DNA of 64,000 bases from Acanthacorydalis orientalis (GCA_034766995.1 CM068315.1:52118662-52182661); one strand, 5' to 3'. Positions 47,973 through 62,159 are shown, counted from the stretch's first letter. Made by a program: numbers and translations. The notes: a model not told the origin generated them from the sequence alone.

Positions 47973-50759
47973 TAATTAAATGTACTATAAATTATTTGTA
48001 GATGTCTGTATGTTAAAAATTATATTTTAAATCAAATTGTGTTAGTATGTTTACCAGAATTTTTATTTTATGTATCGAAATATTTTACTGGTCGAAATAT
48101 ATAATTAATTTTAAAATATTGTATGAAAAATAATCATCATAACTGGTGGTCAAAATTGATTACATTTATTTATGAATATTTAATGTCCATCAATAGGAAA
48201 ATCTAACTATAGTACAATGAAGCTATATATATATATATGAGTATACAATAGGTTATATGTTTAATATAGACTATGATTTATTTGCTTATTATTATTACAT
48301 ATAAATCATAATAATGAAAAACAGATTAATTTTGAAAGATTAACGACAGAAAAAATGACTTAAATTGTAATTATGATGCATGTATGATAAACAACCATAT
48401 TTATATATTAAATAATGTAAAATATTGCTCACAAAATGCTAATAACATTATTTCAAAACTGTACATCTAGTGAGAATTTGAGTATACAAGTCGCGCACAA
48501 TGGCAGACTTTGCAACGAATTGTAAATTTTAAAATATGGTAAATAGTATAACAATGAGAGAGCTAGTAATAAATGGAAACATTCGTTGATAAGCACCTAC
48601 TCATAGTTTTGAATGCGTACTCTAACAGTAAATATATTACATCATGATTATTATATTCCACATAAGCTTCATTTTAATTGTATATAATGAGTAAGCCGAT
48701 TTATACCATAAATGCACAAAATAGTGACAGAATACAAAGTATTAGATTATAAAAAAAATCCTTTTCTTTTGTGAAAACACACGTAATGACTATTTTTGTG
48801 CGGTCATTTATTTTGTTTGGATACTTATAATTGAAATTAGACTATTCAGAATTAATTCGTTAGGGTTTTAAATGATATTAAAGCTGTGCAAAAAGGTTGA
48901 ATTTATTTTCAAATGATAAATAATATGAAAAATAGCCAATTCTTTTTTTAAAATATGTGCTTAAAAATACATTTAAGTAGCAAACAAGTGTTACTCTCGA
49001 TTTCTTAACCTGTTTTAGTTGAGTCTCAATCATTTCATAGACTTAAAAATATTATTCAAGCAATTTTTATTATTGGCTATATTTTATTACTTTAACCTTT
49101 GATTTTTTTCTATTGTTATATTATTCTCACGAAAATAATTCTAAAAGTTAGGTTTTATGTTTTTTTTTCTTTTTTTTTAATTTTGAATATAAGCAAATTA
49201 CAATATACTCTACACATCCCTCGTAAAAGAAATATATTAAATCTATTTTTTATTCTAATCGTCGTTTATGTTATGAGTATTTAGTTTAACAGTAGATCAA
49301 AAATCTGATGTTTAAAAAATGTCTCATACAGACGTAATCTTAAGCTGACTTGCTCTTGAAAGTCTTTATCAGTTTGGAAAAATAAACCGATTCATGTGTT
49401 AATGACATTGTTGCAACAATGCAAGCAGACAGAAACGTCTCTTTTATTGAATTGAAAAATATTTTATTTCATGTGGCATATTGTTTTAAAGTACCCAGAC
49501 TATCAAAATATTTACATCAAATAGGTGCCTAGACAAGTGTCAAATGACCACAAAGAGGTAAGGTACGAATGGTGAAATTATTAAAGTGTTTTTAATTATA
49601 TGTCCAAGAGGAAGTCAAGCGATGGCCGCATCTAATATTTTCTTAACATAAGAACTCATTCTCTATTCTACCTCTATGATAAATAAATTAACAGTTAAGG
49701 AAATTACACAGAAAGATAGATTAAATATGTGTCTATATTAAATTTATAGATATCTTGTTTATATTCAGAATTAGAAAATATGGAATCTTGTTTTCTGAAA
49801 TGCCCTCGCATTTCTAAGAAGACTTGTCATCTATTTTTGTTATTTGTCTGAAACATATTGTTTGTCGATGCTTTCAAACAAGTTTCACTCAAATATGTTT
49901 TTTCATTTTTTTTTATCTGATCTTTAGACGTTCATTTATAAAGAAATATTCTAGATAAAAGACATTTTTTTTGTTTGTCGATAATTTTTACTTCCTTTTT
50001 TGTATTTTTTTGTTGCAAAATAAATTACAGAATAAAATGAATTTTATGTACACAGAATCTGGTTGTAGTTTTTACTGTTCATTTTCTAAAAAAAATCTAT
50101 ATTTACAAACTAACATCTTTATATTTTTAAATGATTATGTTTCAATTTTATTATTAATTTACTGATATTTATGATACAGATCATTTATAGAACATTAAGT
50201 AAAATGAAATAAATTATATGAAATCATATGAGTATTCAATAAAGTCTTAAATTATATTATATTTCTATTCAATGAATAACTATTTTATATTTTCTTTCTA
50301 TATTTTTAGCAAGAAAATGAAAATATGAATATTACTGAAATATTTTAGGTTTTGATTTTTTAAAAAATAATTATTATTGTTCAATTGATAATTAGATTTT
50401 TTAATAATATTAAAGAATTTTTAAAGTTAACATGGGTAAGACTGAAATTCAAAATTTATCAGCCCAAGAAGTATAATTTAAATTAGACAGTTTTTTAAAA
50501 ATAATCTTCAAATCAATAATATTCTCACTTCTGAATTATAACTGATATTTTTCATAATTAGAGACATGTTCGTAAAACTTATTTCATTAAACATATTTTT
50601 CCTATGCATGTTTTATACAGTTTTTTTATTAAAAATTCAATAAATTTATATACATACTTCTGCATAAATAACAAAAAAAATATAAAATAATTTAGTCTCC
50701 AAAAGTTAATTAGAAAGAAGCATGATCTTATCGTATTTGTATTGATGTCGATGGATCAT
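47973..50759. other. AT-rich desert
   Basis: One perfect 16-bp palindrome, cattgttgcaacaatg (49406-49421). Open frames at 49099-49284 and 49971-50165 are Phe/Ile/Leu-rich noise. 49330-49640 is slightly less AT-rich. No gene. Confidence 0.45.
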
Positions 50760-50930
50760 TCATGTTCTATTACAACCGGTTTCGACACTTAAGCCGTCTT
50801 TTGGTAGCTTGATATAATCTACATATGAGCTTAAAGATATTATGAGATACATCAGGCTATTGAAAGATGGGTCAAGAATCGAAACTGGTTTTAATTCAAG
50901 ATTGATCAACGGAACCGAGTTGAAGATTTC
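50760..50930 (-). repeat. repeat fragment with the CGAAACCGGTT motif
   Basis: On the minus strand at about 50800-50766 the sequence reads gacggcttaagtgtcgaaac then cggttgtaat. I recall this kind of block (ggc-taa-x-cgaaaccggttgtaa) as recurring in many invertebrate repeats, possibly in retroelement flanks, but I cannot assign a family with certainty. A minus frame of 99 codons (51059-50760) overlaps it. Its latter half (KLNEIFNSVPLINLELKP on) could be decayed coding sequence. Confidence 0.35.
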
Positions 50931-51912
50931 ATTTAATTTTTGTTGAGTAGTGTTTGTTATTTTAGCAACAAAATATGTTTTATTAATTGAATGCATAGAT
51001 TTAATAATATAAATATAAACGCTTAAAACACAATATAAAGATATTATAAATATGAACAAAAAAATATCAATTTCTTCTTGAATCTTATATGTACCAGTCT
51101 TTATCTATGCTCTATGCTTATTTATTAAATTTTAAGGAGCATTTTTATAAAAGAAAACTATATGAGGATTAATTACATAGAGACATCTATTTAGCAAAAT
51201 GAATAAGAATGAACAGAAATCTGTATTGTTAGATTTTATGATTGTTAGGTTTAAAACTCTACTAGTATGTACGATAATGTTGCCAAGTCCACAGAGATGC
51301 CACGTATAATAATACCACATTCTCTCTATCTTCTTGTGTGTTAAAATATCGAATATAAGTAATTTTAAGAAAATATAATTTATAAGTAGATAATGATATA
51401 TAATGTATTTAAAGTAAATATTAACACGCTGTTGTATAATAAATTTCGTAAAATTATGTGTAAAAATACATAAATATTATTAAAATATGTATATTAATTT
51501 TGTATATCGTTTTGTACATTTTTAACTTATATATCAATTATAAAAACATTAAAATAAAATTTAACTAAAATAAATTAAAATGCATTAATATTTATTTCCG
51601 TTCAAATTTTATAAGTACTAAAATATTTAAAATGTTTACATTTTACGAATATTTGATGACTCGCACATTTTGTACTATTTGTTTTAATTTTATTATTTTT
51701 TCTACTGTAGTTAAATAAATTATTTCTATAAAATAGTTTCATTTATTTTGTAATCTATCTTGTCTAATAATTTTATGAAAAATTTGTATTGTTTTATTAT
51801 TTAATTAGACGCTATGAATTAAAAGATAAATTTATTTGTTATACAATACATTTCTGTATTTGCTAAATGTGTATTTGAATCTTTTATTGCATTAATAATT
51901 TTATCATTCTGT

Positions 51913-51965
<53 letters not shown>

Positions 51966-53004
51966 ATATAAAAACCATTCTTTGTTGAATCTAGTTAAAC
52001 GTTAATGGATGCTTTCTTACTTGAATATTCTCTCTGTTCAATTTTCTAGTAATGTCATGTAAATTGTCTTGTGAAATATTCAAATACAAGAGAACATTCA
52101 TATTATAGTCAATGATGTGTAAATTACCTATCTGTTTATAAAACACTTTGCTTTAAATATTTACATATTAATAGATATGTCGTCATAGTAAATTACTAAT
52201 TTTCTTTTATTACTCATTATTTTCTCAGTTTTATTAACATATAAAATGACAATAATGAAATGTTTAACATAACCGTTAAAATTTTCTAAAAACAAGTCAT
52301 TTTTTTATTTAATATCACAGATTATATGAATTATAAAGCTATTTAACACCATTCAATTAATTATATAAAAGGACTTTTGTAATTTTTATTTGTTTCATTT
52401 TTCGTTTGTGATTATTAAAACAACGATAAAAATCATAAAGAAACTTTATATTTGTTTTATGTATATTTAATTAGTATTTTATTTTACAATTAAATGCATT
52501 ATGTAAAGACAACTAATTGACTTTTCTCAGAATATAATGCATTAATATTTAATAACATTTAGAAAAATATATGAAAATTATTAATTATAACTTATTTATA
52601 TTATTTATTTCATTAAAATAATTACATATTTATTATTTGATCAAAGAAATAAACCCATGAAATTATTAACTGTCAAAAAGTTGAAATTCGAATATACTGC
52701 TATATGAAATTTTTTTCTAATACTTAATTTATCTATAAATGTGAGGAAATAGTTTTAAAAATCAATAGGTTTAAACTACTTAGATGAAGAAAATAATGAT
52801 AGACGATCATTAATCCACATTATAAATTGTAATTCAGTAAAAATGAGATAATGGTCTAGGTATGTTCTCTACGTCCGTTTTCTACATTCTTAGGAAAAGC
52901 AAATCAATTTATTTTTAAAACTCAAAGAAAATTCTAATAAATACTATTAAATATATTGAAAATTAAATTAAGAATTCCAGTAAGTGCCTCTTGCTCTCTC
53001 TCTT

Positions 53005-53053
<49 letters not shown>

Positions 53054-53159
53054 TAATTATTTGACTTCTTATCAAGGTACAGTAGATCAGTTTAATTCAG
53101 TTATTTAATTTAATAATTTCATTTAAATAAATATGACATAAATCTGGTTCTTACAAGAA
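50931..53159. other. AT-rich desert with (TA)n at 51917-51962 and 53007-53050
   Basis: The second tract is preceded by (CT)n. No gene supported. Confidence 0.5.
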
Positions 53160-53420
53160 AACACTTTAAATGTGGGTAGTACAAGTGTTACGATAGTATT
53201 ACACACGACTGCATAATTTCAGAGCAACACATTTATTATACAAATTATTTAGTTTTCTGCAAATACAGAAATACGGAAAGATTTATAACTGCAGTTGCGG
53301 CGAACTATAGCGAGCTAATGAAGCTTCTACACTGTGCAGCAATACCACTAGAACTTGGATTATTAGATACTTCGAAGCTGAAGCTAATTACTTGCTCTTG
53401 ACTCAAAAAGGTTGTTTTAA
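53160..53420. other. GC-richer non-coding patch
   Basis: Mixed composition (gcagttgcggcgaactatagc and neighbours) with no open frame longer than a few tens of codons. Unassigned. Confidence 0.2.
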
Positions 53421-54623
53421 TACAGCCAATTACAAAAGATATAAACAAATATTATATATATATATATATATAGAAAGAGAGATATATATATGTAAGATAT
53501 AACTTGTATGTATCTAACAACTATCAAAGTTAATTACTTTCATGAAAACATTTATTCCGTTGATTTACAAATATTATGAATTCATTTGTCCTCATATGTT
53601 GTTTATTAATTTTTATTCATTCATATGTAGAGTATGTATATATATATATATATTCTGCAGTCAATTTTTTACAGTTATAAATGAACGTACACTATCACAC
53701 AACACATTATTCATTTCTTTAAAAATTTCTTTTTTAATAAAAAAACATTTTTACTACGCGAATATCAATTTTATCCTTTTTAAAAAATAAACGAAGATGA
53801 TTTTATTCAAAGAGCTATTTATATGAATCTTCATAACAGATCGACTTGATGTTTTACAGCTATTTATAAGACAGGTGTAGTAATACAGCGCAGTATAAAT
53901 TGCAGATATTAAAACGCCATTTACATTCAAGCCCGCAAACTTTTCAAATTGTCCTCTATATATTATAAAAGTAATACAAAAAAAACGTATGAATTCATTT
54001 CAACTTGCTTATACTTCACATTGCTTATCGGTTTTCATATATCGATACAAAGAGGATACATAACCCAGTTCATTTTGTATTTAGTAATAAATATTAAATA
54101 TTCATCGAACATTATGTACGGTCAAATATTATCGACACAACATAATTTAATATTAATTGTAACTTATTAACTACTGATAAGAAGCTTATTTATGTTACTA
54201 GTTATTGGAAATAGGTAAAGTTAACTCAGTTGCAAGCGGAACTGCAGCGAAGTATTGGTATGCATAGAATATTTAGTCCCCTATCTTTCTCTCTGCATGT
54301 GTATATATATATATATATATATATATGCAAATATATATTATTTTTAACATAACGTCTGAAAAAGTTTTTTCAGAAAATTTAAGAAAACTTTCCTAAAATA
54401 ATTATTAGCTTATTAACAAAAAAAATAATAGAATGAAAGGAATGATTGTAATACTAATATATTTTTCACAATAAAAAATTATTATTTAACCAACAAGTAC
54501 TAAGTAAGTTTATGAAACAAATAAATACTTTTACGGAAATCATATTTTATTTATATTAAAAAATTAATTGATCATAAAAGTACATAAAAAATTGATACCA
54601 TAAAGATTTTAATTTTTAAACTA

Positions 54624-54657
<34 letters not shown>

Positions 54658-56770
54658 TAAGTATATTAATCCTGATATATCTTTGTTTTGTGAACTGACA
54701 GAAAAATGTAGTTAGATTACATGTTATATTTAATTATTGAATAATTGAACTCGTTTCCCAGAAAAATACTAATTTTCCATTAATCCACTTTTATAATTAA
54801 TTGAGTATGTTGAAAAATATATAATATTGACTGTATTTACAGTTACGAGAAGAAGTAGTGAATAAATAACTAAAATAAAGTAATTTCAATTACTTTTATT
54901 TGGTTATTCTGCTTGTTCGAGAATAATAAATTAGAATAGAATTAAGTACGTAATTGTTTCTGAGAGCACTTTATATTTGAGAATTAAGCGAAAATTTCCA
55001 TTTAGTACTCATATTTCAAAGCGTTTAAAATTGAGTTTATAAAAAAGAATACCATTAAAAATTTTAATGTGCAATCGTCTTGTTTGCAGTATGAGTTATT
55101 AATAGTTTTGAGGAAAATTGTTAACTTCATCTAGAATATTTCAAATATGACAGTGTTATGTACGTTTTATTATGTAAATTTATATGTAATTATAGTTCTT
55201 CGATATTTTATATTAAACGAAAATTGGTCTAATTACTTCATTTAAAATTACTTCAACAGAAATGAAAATTATGTAGTTATTCTATAACAGCATTTATGTG
55301 TAATATTCTGTACAGGTAAAATAAACTAGATAATACGTTCGAATAAACGTATTTTTTATAACAGAACTGAAAAATAACTAGTTGTAAATTCAATTTGTGA
55401 GAAAATTTACAACGATGCAAATAACGATAAAACACTTTTGATGTTTATATTATCCTCGATTTATAATTTTTATTCAACGTTTCTTGTTGAAGTTACAGTA
55501 CAATTTATTGTTAAAGAATAATTTAATTTTGAAAATTTAATTTAAATAACCAGAATGTTAACGATTACATGTAATTTATCGTTTTATAAGTTTTACTAGA
55601 ACTTGAGAATATATTATGAAAAATATATTTTAACTTAAAGTTATATTTGTAATATTCTGATGATTTTGCGAGAATAAATATTACAAATATGTATAATTTT
55701 ATGATTGATATGACTTGAATTTATCGTTTTATAAAATCATAAATACTTTTTTAAACACAAATTTCTCAATACGTTTTTTAATTTATTATTTAACAAAATT
55801 ATCAAAAATTTTTCAAAAATGTTTAATAATAAAATTTTAATATTCGTAACGGTATACTCTATAAGTTGTGACATTTTTTTAAAGAAGAAATCAAGTGCAA
55901 AAAAAATCATCAGTCATCTTATATTAAACACATAGGAATGTAATTATAAGGAATTCTTTAAAATGTTTTTTTAATTACTTGACTTTATTTGTTGATTTTT
56001 TTAATGAAAAAATACGGATTGATATGTATTAAAGGACACACACACACAAAGTACACACATTCATATATTCATATATATATATATATTAAATATGTTTATC
56101 AATGAAACCAAATAACACAAATTCTGTTTTTTTTTTAAAAAAAAAGCCAAAACAAAATAAATTTAGCATGTTTCTCAATAATCATTTGGTATAAAAATTA
56201 CTTATTTACAATTATTTCTTCAACCTGCTTGACAATGGTGTCAAGTATGACATTGTTTTTTGGGTTGTTTTGAACACGTATTTGACCACTTTACACAAAA
56301 AAGTCAGAATTATATATAGCGAGCACTTGAAGAGATTAGTACTGAAAGGGATTAGTTAAATAGCCGCAGAAATATTAATGAAGAAAATATGCTTTTAATA
56401 ATCATAAAATGTACAAAATTATTCATTACTAAATTTAGAAAGAACTTTCATGCTTAAAATAAATCTCTGTACTTTTTTTTATAGAAACCACATCGAAAAT
56501 TTAAGTAAATTTATTATATATATTTAAATATAAATGTTTTTGTAAATATTTTTAAACATATTTGTTGTTTTAAAATATTAGGAACATTAAAACTATTAAT
56601 TGATTATATACCAGTATATTGCAGAAAAACGCCAATTTAAATAAATGTATCGTACAAATCCATTAATGAAAATGGGTTATTTGTATTAATAAATAACTAG
56701 AATGGATGATGTACTTATTTCAATATTTTTTCAACATTTCTTCTATTGAAAATTTATTTTTCATATACTT

Positions 56771-56816
<46 letters not shown>

Positions 56817-57160
56817 GTGTATTTGTATATATCCATATTCATACTTTCATCATTTTCCAAACAATAAAAAACATTCATTTATGATATATTCAATTGACAT
56901 GATTTTGCACTTTCATACTGAAAAAAGTATATTGACTTTGGTTTATTTTTAGATTATTTTTAACGCAATTTTATTAATTTTGTATTCGATGAAAGGGGTT
57001 CGTTTTATCTTGCAATATATCATGAGTGATTAATAAATTTTTCATACAAATTATAAATATTTATTTTCCATAAAATAATTGTTTATGTTTGTTTAAAATT
57101 TTCATTACGCTTTGGTTATTTAATTTCTATATGTAGACATACACACATAAACATACACAC

Positions 57161-57199
<39 letters not shown>

Positions 57200-57307
57200 T
57201 TTACATATATACATTTGTGTTGTATGTATATATATTTTTTTTATGTGTCTGTCGTTGATATTGAAATTGTATTTAATTTATCCGATATCATAAATTATAT
57301 ATACATA
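53421..57307. other. AT-rich desert with microsatellites
   Basis: (TA)n at 53453-53472, 54302-54326, 54626-54652, 56069-56086, 56773-56813 and 57171-57196 (the last after acacacataca repeats). T10A9 palindrome at 56127-56145. A 7-bp stem cttgaca/tgtcaag lies at about 56230-56247. No gene. Confidence 0.5.
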
Positions 57308-57545
57308 TTAGATGTACAAATTAATTCGGTATCTTTTTTTTATAGAAAATGAATGTTTACGGAAAAATGGAATACCTTTCAAACTTGAAAAGATCCCCCA
57401 TTATTGAATATATATTAACTTTGCTTCGTCTGTCGGATAACTGTCGAATCGCTTGTCGAAAAAAACGAAAGATTGGCATAGGATCGTTTGAACTAGAAAG
57501 TTTTGGATGAGACCTTGGTCCAGCAATGGATCGAAAAAGGCTAAT
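57308..57545 (-). mobile_element. 3' end of mariner, group 4
   Basis: The terminus TTAGATGTACAAATTAATTC then GGTATC starts at 57308, directly after TA (57306-57307). The inner sequence gaaaatgaatgtttac matches the 8490 copy. Minus-strand translation gives FRFFRQAIRQLSDRRSKVN then SIMGDLF, the same C-terminal transposase motif as FFRQRIRQFLNRW at 8.6 kb, with frame slips. Similarity fades at about 57545, so this is a 3' fragment or a heavily deleted copy. Confidence 0.65.
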
Positions 57546-58468
57546 TATGATTATCATATATATATATATATATATCGATGAGATGTTTTTGTTATTAACA
57601 CTGTTTAGATTAGTGTTCAAAAAATACATTTTTATCAAGAAAAGTAGCCAAATAATACAAAAATATTTAAATATTAATAAGAAGTAACAGGAATCTCCAT
57701 TAACATTTTTTTAAAAAATATATTTATTTATGTGTAAATTTCGATACATTTTTCAACCTTTAAATAAGATTGAGAGTTGAAAAGTAAGTTTCATATTTTT
57801 GATGATTAAGTGTGACCAACTTTTTAAGCTCCGAAAATGTAAGATCTTACAAAAGAGTGGTATGAGTTGCGTAGGTGTTGAAAGTTTCCAAACTTTAAAC
57901 TTATGTCACGATGAGGCTAATCAAGATAGTCAAATGCAAAATTCTCTGATGTATACTTCCGCAATCTAAATATTAATTTATCCTTAATTATATGCAAGTT
58001 ACATAATATTTTTTATTTACTTATATAATTATATTTTCAATTATCTAAAGGTAAATGCCTTACATTAAAACAATAAAAAAGATAATTTTAAAAAATAACA
58101 TGTTAAATAAATTAAAAAATATAATTAGAAATTTTAAATTGTTAATCTGAGGACGTTTGTAAATTTTTTATAAAGAAATTTAAAAAGGACATAAAGATAT
58201 CATAAAACTAAATAAAAAGTATAAAATAAAATGTGAGTGGAATTAATGAAGTTTTCTTGAAAATATTATTTAAATTTTTTTTTATTTCCAAAAATGTAAT
58301 TCATTTTTGTACTGATTCCAATAAATATGTATGCACGTATGCGTATGTATAAATTTATGAACATGCGTTTATTATATTAAAAAAATATATAATAAACGCA
58401 TTTATGGAAAATTCAAAATTATAAATATAAGTGTTTTTATTCATAGTTCCACCGGACAGTTATTATAA
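57546..58468. other. AT-rich sequence
   Basis: Small (TA)n at 57558-57576 and a perfect 14-bp palindrome tgtaagatcttaca (57839-57852). 57740-57940 is somewhat less AT-rich but not coding. Confidence 0.45.
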
Positions 58469-58924
58469 TTGTTCCGCGGGGATAAAGAACAAACGAGTAA
58501 AAAGAACGACACACGTAAACTGCGAAAACGACGCTTCTTTTTATACCCTTGTCAGCATAATAATTGTCTTCAGAGATTACCTGATTACAACTGTGTATTG
58601 TGTGATATCAAAACTTCCCAAATCGAGTATAAATGTAGCAACTGTTATGTACTAGTAGCAAGGAGTCATTGAATGGGTCCCTCCAGGTTTTTTCGTCGCC
58701 CTACCACTTTCGTTTTATTTTCGCCAAGATCGAGAAAATTGCTCAACCATAAAAGAAGTATTCAAATTCAGTGTAGTCACGTGAAGGCAACATTATTTGC
58801 AGAAGAAAAAGAAAACACGTTCAGTCGAAGACCGTGGATTGATTCGCATCGAGAATCAATTTGTGCTGATAACCATAAAAGTGGATTAGTTGCCAATACA
58901 TCTGTCAAGTTTATTTATTTCTAA
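58469..58924 (+). pseudogene. Cys-rich open frame with one internal stop, possible zinc-ribbon
   Basis: One plus frame is open from a TAA at 58466-58468 to TAA at 58922-58924, broken only by TGA at 58670-58672. The first half has a basic stretch (RKLRKRRF) and the cysteine pattern C-x4-C-x8-C-x2-C-x10-C-x2-C (CQHNNC, NCVLCD, KCSNCY). The last two pairs resemble the C-terminal Cys-rich domain of piggyBac-type transposases, which have a C-x2-C, about 11 residues, C-x2-C core. The second half is basic and unassigned. No ATG start is evident (58469 is TTG). There is a polypyrimidine-AG at 58446, but it does not lead into this frame. It could be a decayed transposase end or a host exon. Confidence 0.35.
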
Positions 58925-59600
58925 TAATAAATTCATTTTAAATTACTGGATTCACATTATTTCTTTGGACAACAAAAATTAGATTTTTAACGCGTATTAC
59001 TTCTACTTTAGTAGATATTTGAGTAATTTTCAAGCTTAATACAATTTATATTCATAATCAATTATTTATCAAACATTTTCATATATATATATATATATAT
59101 ACATATATTACACACACACACACACACACATACACATATATATATATATATATATATATAAATAGTAATTAAGTATTAATTTTAATAATGGGTGCGTGAC
59201 AAAAAATCCAATCAAATTTTTTAGATAAAATATAAATTAAACTGTTTTTCAAATTTAATTATTTTGATAGTAATTATAATTTTTAATTAATAAAAAAAGT
59301 TCGAAAAGACTATAAAAACATTATTTAGACAAATAATATTTAGTTCGTTTGAAGAAACTGAATAAATATATTCATACCATTTTCATCAGTTTCGATTTTT
59401 AAATGAATTGTATGTGAAATGAAAAAAAATAATAATATTTATTTAAAGTTGCTTAGTACAGATTTTCGATGATATTCAAGTCTTTATTCGTTTTATTTCG
59501 ATGCTATTTAATGAACGTGTTAAAATTCAAAACGTACAAAATAAATCAAGGCAAATAAACGATGAAGAAACGTTACTATGCCTGACGAAAATGATATTTT
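58925..59600. other. AT-rich sequence with (TA)n(CA)n(TA)n at 59082-59160
   Basis: No gene supported. Confidence 0.5.
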
Positions 59601-59836
59601 TCACCTCAAATGCTTATTTCGACAATGATTCGTAAAAATACGAATCACATGCGAGCTAAAACCATCGAGAACGTACTGATTGTACCATTTCTTATGGCTG
59701 AAATCAACGGATGTGTAGAATATGATACGAATGCGTGGTAAACCGAGATGAAGAGCAGCATGTCTGTGTTTGACAAACGTTTCACGCACGTTTTCAACAC
59801 GATACAGCATGAGTGAAAGAATTTTTTTTGTATCAT
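59601..59836 (-). CDS. unassigned open frames in GC-richer patch
   Basis: Minus-strand frames of 69 codons (59810-59601) and 63 codons (59836-59645) overlap in a patch clearly richer in GC than its flanks. The first translation (LYRVENVRETFVKHRHAALH and following) is the more protein-like. I see no known domain, transposase motif or clear splice sites. It could be an exon, a pseudogene or chance. Confidence 0.2.
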
Positions 59837-60991
59837 TACTTTTTTATTTCTAAATCGATTGAAATCTAATGTTATTTATTTATCTTATTAAAAACAAATA
59901 TATATTTTGTAATCACATTTATCATAATTGATTGTTAATGAAAATTAAAACTTTTATTTTTTATTTGGATTATTTTTGAACAGGGATAAATTTTAAGCGA
60001 ATGACTATTTCAATCTAGATTTTCTTATAGTTTATTAATAAGTGTACCCGAGAATGATTCAAGAAACGTACAGAAGTGAAACTAGCTCAGGAAAATAAAT
60101 AATTGTGTAATTCATTAAAAGTAAGTCCACTAGGAAATACACTAGCGAAATTATATAAATAAAAATAGGCAAATATCAATACATTTTTTATTATAAAAGC
60201 ATATCAGTTAAAAAAATTAATTCATTGTTTTATAACTAGATATATAAAACAAATCATATTTACTCAATTTATAATTTAAATTTATAATAAATGCTTTTTA
60301 CTATTTGTGATTTTTTTTTGTAAAGTTTATAAAAAAAATTGATTCTCTCTTATTTACTAGTAAAAAAGGGTTTTTTGGTGCTAAGTAGTAAAATCATTTA
60401 AACTGCCATTTAAATAAAATAGTAATAATTAAAAATATAGTGCGTGTTTACGATAGAGAATTTGCTAGAAGAGATTCCAATATTGAACCAGGCTTTAATT
60501 TTTTCTAATTGATTGCTCTAAGCCAGTCTTATTTTTTTTTCATAAAAGAGAAAATTATTTTCAATATGAAATAAAGCACTTCTTTTCGAGTAAAGTATAT
60601 ATAATGAAATAGCATTTATTTCAAATACAGAGTTACACTTTAATTACACCTGAATTGAAATAAAACTAATAAAGAAGGATATTGAAAAAAACTCTCATTT
60701 TTAGAATCAGTTAAACATAATAATCTGAATATCAATATATAGTAAATGAAAAAAAAATTAAAAACAAATATAACTATAATATTTATCTTTTTTTACCTTA
60801 CTTATTTGTATAAATAACACCACAAAAGTATGTATGTGAAATTATAAGAAGGAATGGAGAGAAACAAAGAGAATGATTTAACCAATATTTTATAATACCA
60901 CAAGTTAAACTTTAAAACCATGCTAAGGTTTATCTTATAAACAAACCATTTTTTGACAAAAATCGTTTATTAAACTTCGATTTTAACATAC

Positions 60992-61045
<54 letters not shown>

Positions 61046-61229
61046 GAGGATATATTGCTTAAATTTCTTTGTAGTACCGTAGTAGTAAGATACAGAATAC
61101 TTACAAAAAATGTTATATCTTCTTTATATATCGCATACTTCTTGAAAACGCACACGTGACACGAGACGATAAATCGCCATCAATTTATTGAATCAGTTTT
61201 GGAAGAAATCGTTTCCTGATACTTCGAAT
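59837..61229. other. AT-rich sequence with (TA)n at 60993-61041
   Basis: No gene supported. Confidence 0.5.
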
Positions 61230-61450
61230 ACTATCACATCTCATTTAGATTGAGTCATAAGCCAACGACCCGTCGTCCCAACTCCGGACAGTCACATTTA
61301 CAGAATCTATAGTTTCGATATTTCAGGCGTAAGACGCTTATCGTTGGGGTCCAGTGAGATCGTGTCCACTCGAAGAACATTCGTTTGTGAGCAAATCGCG
61401 AAAAGAAGTAAGTGGTGAATACATTTAAAATATGCAATTGCTTTTATAGT
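61230..61450. other. GC-richer patch with a consensus splice donor
   Basis: On the plus strand GTAAGT (about 61410-61415) follows a GC-richer segment. A plus frame of about 28 codons leads into it, and minus frames of about 60-75 codons overlap (61437-61255 and 61531-61307). No family is recognisable on either strand. It may be a non-coding first exon or unrelated unique sequence. Confidence 0.2.
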
Positions 61451-61835
61451 TTGCTCGTAGATAAAAAACAGGTTTTTGTATGTAGAGAATGTGAGAGGGA
61501 AAAGAAACAAACGTTTTTCAGAAACTAACACTTTTTTAAATAATTAGCATTTTTTTTTTAGTTTTAAATCATTAAAAATTTCAATGTTTATTTTTTACTT
61601 AATTTTAAGTACCACAGAAACATATAAATAAACAAATAAAAATATCAGACTGATTTTTTTAAATTAAAATATTAAATATTATGGTAAAAAAGTGTGATAA
61701 TGAATAATAAAACATTTTTTTTCCATAAAAAGTTAATCGTTAATTTCCTTTAAGAGTTTGTTCTAAGATATTAGTTGCATTTCTATAAATTTATACAAAA
61801 TACTTAAATAAAAAATAATGTTAAAAATCTACATT

Positions 61836-61889
<54 letters not shown>

Positions 61890-62109
61890 TATGTGTATGC
61901 GTGTGTATGAATGGATGAAATGAATGACGAGACTGAATGTATGAATGGGAAATATTCTTGAATTAAGTAGAACTACGAGTACATGTCGGATCAGTAAACA
62001 ATAGATTGTGTATTTTACATCGTTCTTTATCAGATAAACTATTCATGGATATATTATTGAAGTAGATTTAGGGAGCATACTAAAATAATATTTACATGCA
62101 CACATATTC

Positions 62110-62159
<50 letters not shown>

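Noticed and set aside
56890..56960. Possible fourth copy of mariner group 2 (tattgactttggtttat match)
   Set aside because: Only about 17 bases match the group 2 leader and neither terminus nor flanking leader is present.
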